Below, in pieces: positions 15,147 to 16,076 of a stretch of 16,076 bases of DNA (position 1 is the first letter of the stretch; each line of letters begins with the position of its first letter). Origin of the DNA: an uncultured Clostridium sp. GTDB taxonomy: Bacteria > Bacillota > Clostridia > Christensenellales > CAG-138. The notes beneath the pieces were generated by a model. It was not told where the DNA came from. It saw nothing but the letters and a program-made list of their open reading frames with translations, and did no database searches. The stretch is taken from NCBI GenBank assembly GCA_900542285.1, contig UQNF01000036.1, positions 1 through 16,076 of the forward strand, in the 5' to 3' direction. The position numbers and the translations under genes were made by a program.

Positions 15147-15947
15147 TTATTTATTTCCGACGGGGATCTGAAGCCTTACGGATATTGGCAGAAAGCGATC
15201 CAGCTCGACAATTGAAACGCCGGGTTCGGTGCCTGCGTCGATCATTACCTGACCCCAGGGATTGACCGCCATGGAGTGAGCGTAAGAGACATAGCTTGCG
15301 TTCATATCGGTGGCAGGCGCACAGCTCAGCATATAGATCTGATTATCGACAGCACGGGCACGATTCAGCAGCATCCAGTGCATCGGGCCTGTGGTCATGT
15401 TGAATGCGGAGGGTGCTATCACGGCTGTCGCTCCCTGCTTGACCATGTCACGGAACATTTCCGGGAAACGAATGTCATAGCATATGCATACACCGATCTT
15501 GCCGAAGGGAGAATCGAACACCGTTGCTCCCTTGCCGGGCGTAAACACGGCGGATTCACGGAAGTGCTGTCCGCCTTCAATATCTATATCGCACATATGC
15601 GCCTTACGGTGCCTTGCGATCTGCTTGCCCTTGTTGTCAAAGACGAAGCAGGTATTGAAAAGCTTATCGCCATCACGCTCGGGCATACTGCCGCCTACAA
15701 GGATAATATTGTTATCCTTTGCCATCTTGCTGAGTGCAGTGTGTATCCTATCGCCCTTCTTTTCCGCATTCTTCACGAATGAAACGTTGTTATACGGACA
15801 ACAGAACATCTCCGGCAAAACCGCAATATCAGCGCCCTGAAGCTTGGCATTCTCAACCATACCTGCGCAGGATGTCAGATTATCGTCAACATTGTCAAGA
15901 ACCTGCGTTTGAAGCAGTGCAATCTTAAAAACTGATGATTCAGCCAT
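15147..15947 (-). CDS. Carbon-nitrogen hydrolase, omega-amidase (Nit2)-like
   Basis: 266 residues of the nitrilase superfamily. The catalytic triad is visible as Glu46 (LPEMFCCPY), Lys115 (HRKAHM) and Cys156 (ICYDIRFPE). Long stretches match Nit2-type omega-amidases: CDIDIEGGQHFRES, APSAFNMTTGPMHW, RARAVDNQIY and NPWGQV. Omega-amidase hydrolyses 2-oxoglutaramate or 2-oxosuccinamate to the oxo-acid and ammonia, clearing products of glutamine and asparagine transaminases. ATG at 15945-15947 (minus strand) is chosen because GGAGG lies just upstream; the frame extends to 16004 without a ribosome site and runs into the promoter. It is the first gene of the unit with yitT. Exact substrate is inferred from similarity and not proven; other amidases of the superfamily are possible. 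Confidence 0.9.
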   Translation of the reverse strand: MAESSVFKIALLQTQVLDNVDDNLTSCAGMVENAKLQGADIAVLPEMFCCPYNNVSFVKNAEKKGDRIHTALSKMAKDNNIILVGGSMPERDGDKLFNTCFVFDNKGKQIARHRKAHMCDIDIEGGQHFRESAVFTPGKGATVFDSPFGKIGVCICYDIRFPEMFRDMVKQGATAVIAPSAFNMTTGPMHWMLLNRARAVDNQIYMLSCAPATDMNASYVSYAHSMAVNPWGQVMIDAGTEPGVSIVELDRFLPISVRLQIPVGNK

Positions 15948-15970
15948 AGTAAGCCTCCTAATATAGATTA

Positions 15971-16016
15971 GCTCAATAATACCACATCTTTTGCGACAAC
16001 GCAACGTATTATTAGC
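15971..16016. repeat. Nested inverted repeat over the minus-strand promoter
   Basis: The outer arms AATAATAC (15975-15982) and GTATTATT (16006-16013) pair perfectly over 8 bases, with GCT/AGC continuing past a one-base bulge. The inner arms TTGCG (15991-15995) and CGCAA (16000-16004) surround ACAA. The inner arm contains the -35 and the outer arm the -10, so a bound dimeric regulator could block the promoter. Confidence 0.6.
15976..16004 (-). promoter_or_regulatory. Probable promoter of the nitrilase-yitT unit
   Basis: On the minus strand, TTGCGT (15999-16004), a 17-base spacer and TATTAT (15976-15981, 5 of 6). The -10 is about 28 bases before the start codon. An alternative TTGACA at 16027-16032 is a perfect -35 but has no good -10 at the right distance. 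The element lies within a nested inverted repeat. Confidence 0.6.
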
Positions 16017-16076
16017 TTAACGATCGTGTCAAGTTCTTCTGGGAGAAATCAAGCGCAGGGATCGAGTGGCCGGAGT

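Noticed and set aside
16027..16032. Minus-strand TTGACA as the main -35 of the nitrilase unit
   Set aside because: No acceptable -10 occurs 15-19 bases downstream, whereas TATTAT pairs at 17 bases with the weaker TTGCGT.

Overview
The window looks like chromosomal DNA from an anaerobic Firmicute of the class Clostridia, probably an uncultured gut-type lineage. The clues are consensus sigma-A promoters, strong purine-rich Shine-Dalgarno sites, a stand-alone ECF transporter energising module (EcfA1-EcfA2-EcfT), a YitT-family membrane protein and a folate-dependent histidine degradation operon. This is inference from gene content and signals; no rRNA or other marker is present.

Region 1 (1-3865) is accessory in character and visibly more AT-rich than what follows. 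It holds two tandem paralogous lipoprotein genes with Asp-box (BNR-like) motifs, the first cut by the window edge. Next, 12 bases after the second, comes a gene joining a DUF1906 (glycoside-hydrolase-like TIM barrel) domain to a long array of Cys/His repeats. A one-base frameshift near 2994-2999 breaks that gene into two reading frames. The repeat array is the most unusual protein feature here: eight copies of H-x3-C-x(2 or 4)-C-x7-H at a period of 27-30 residues.

Region 2 (3926-10714) is a complete histidine utilisation operon. A terminator-like hairpin precedes a textbook promoter (TTGACT, 17 bp, TATAAT). The order is hutH (histidine to urocanate), long-form hutU (to imidazolonepropionate), glutamate formimidoyltransferase, hutI (to formiminoglutamate) and fchA (formimino-THF cyclodeaminase). 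Together they turn histidine into glutamate, two ammonia and methenyl-THF. All genes run on the plus strand with 28-46 base gaps and end at a strong intrinsic terminator. There is no local regulator or histidine permease.

Region 3 (10715-14078) starts with a non-coding stretch carrying two near-identical promoter copies 238 bases apart. Then come ecfA1-ecfA2-ecfT with overlapping ends and a small single-pass membrane protein of unknown function, closed by a terminator. The substrate-binding S component must be elsewhere.

Region 4 (14104-16076, minus strand) is a two-gene unit, an omega-amidase-like nitrilase followed by a YitT/DUF2179 membrane protein. It has its own terminator facing the ecf operon and a promoter embedded in a nested inverted repeat.
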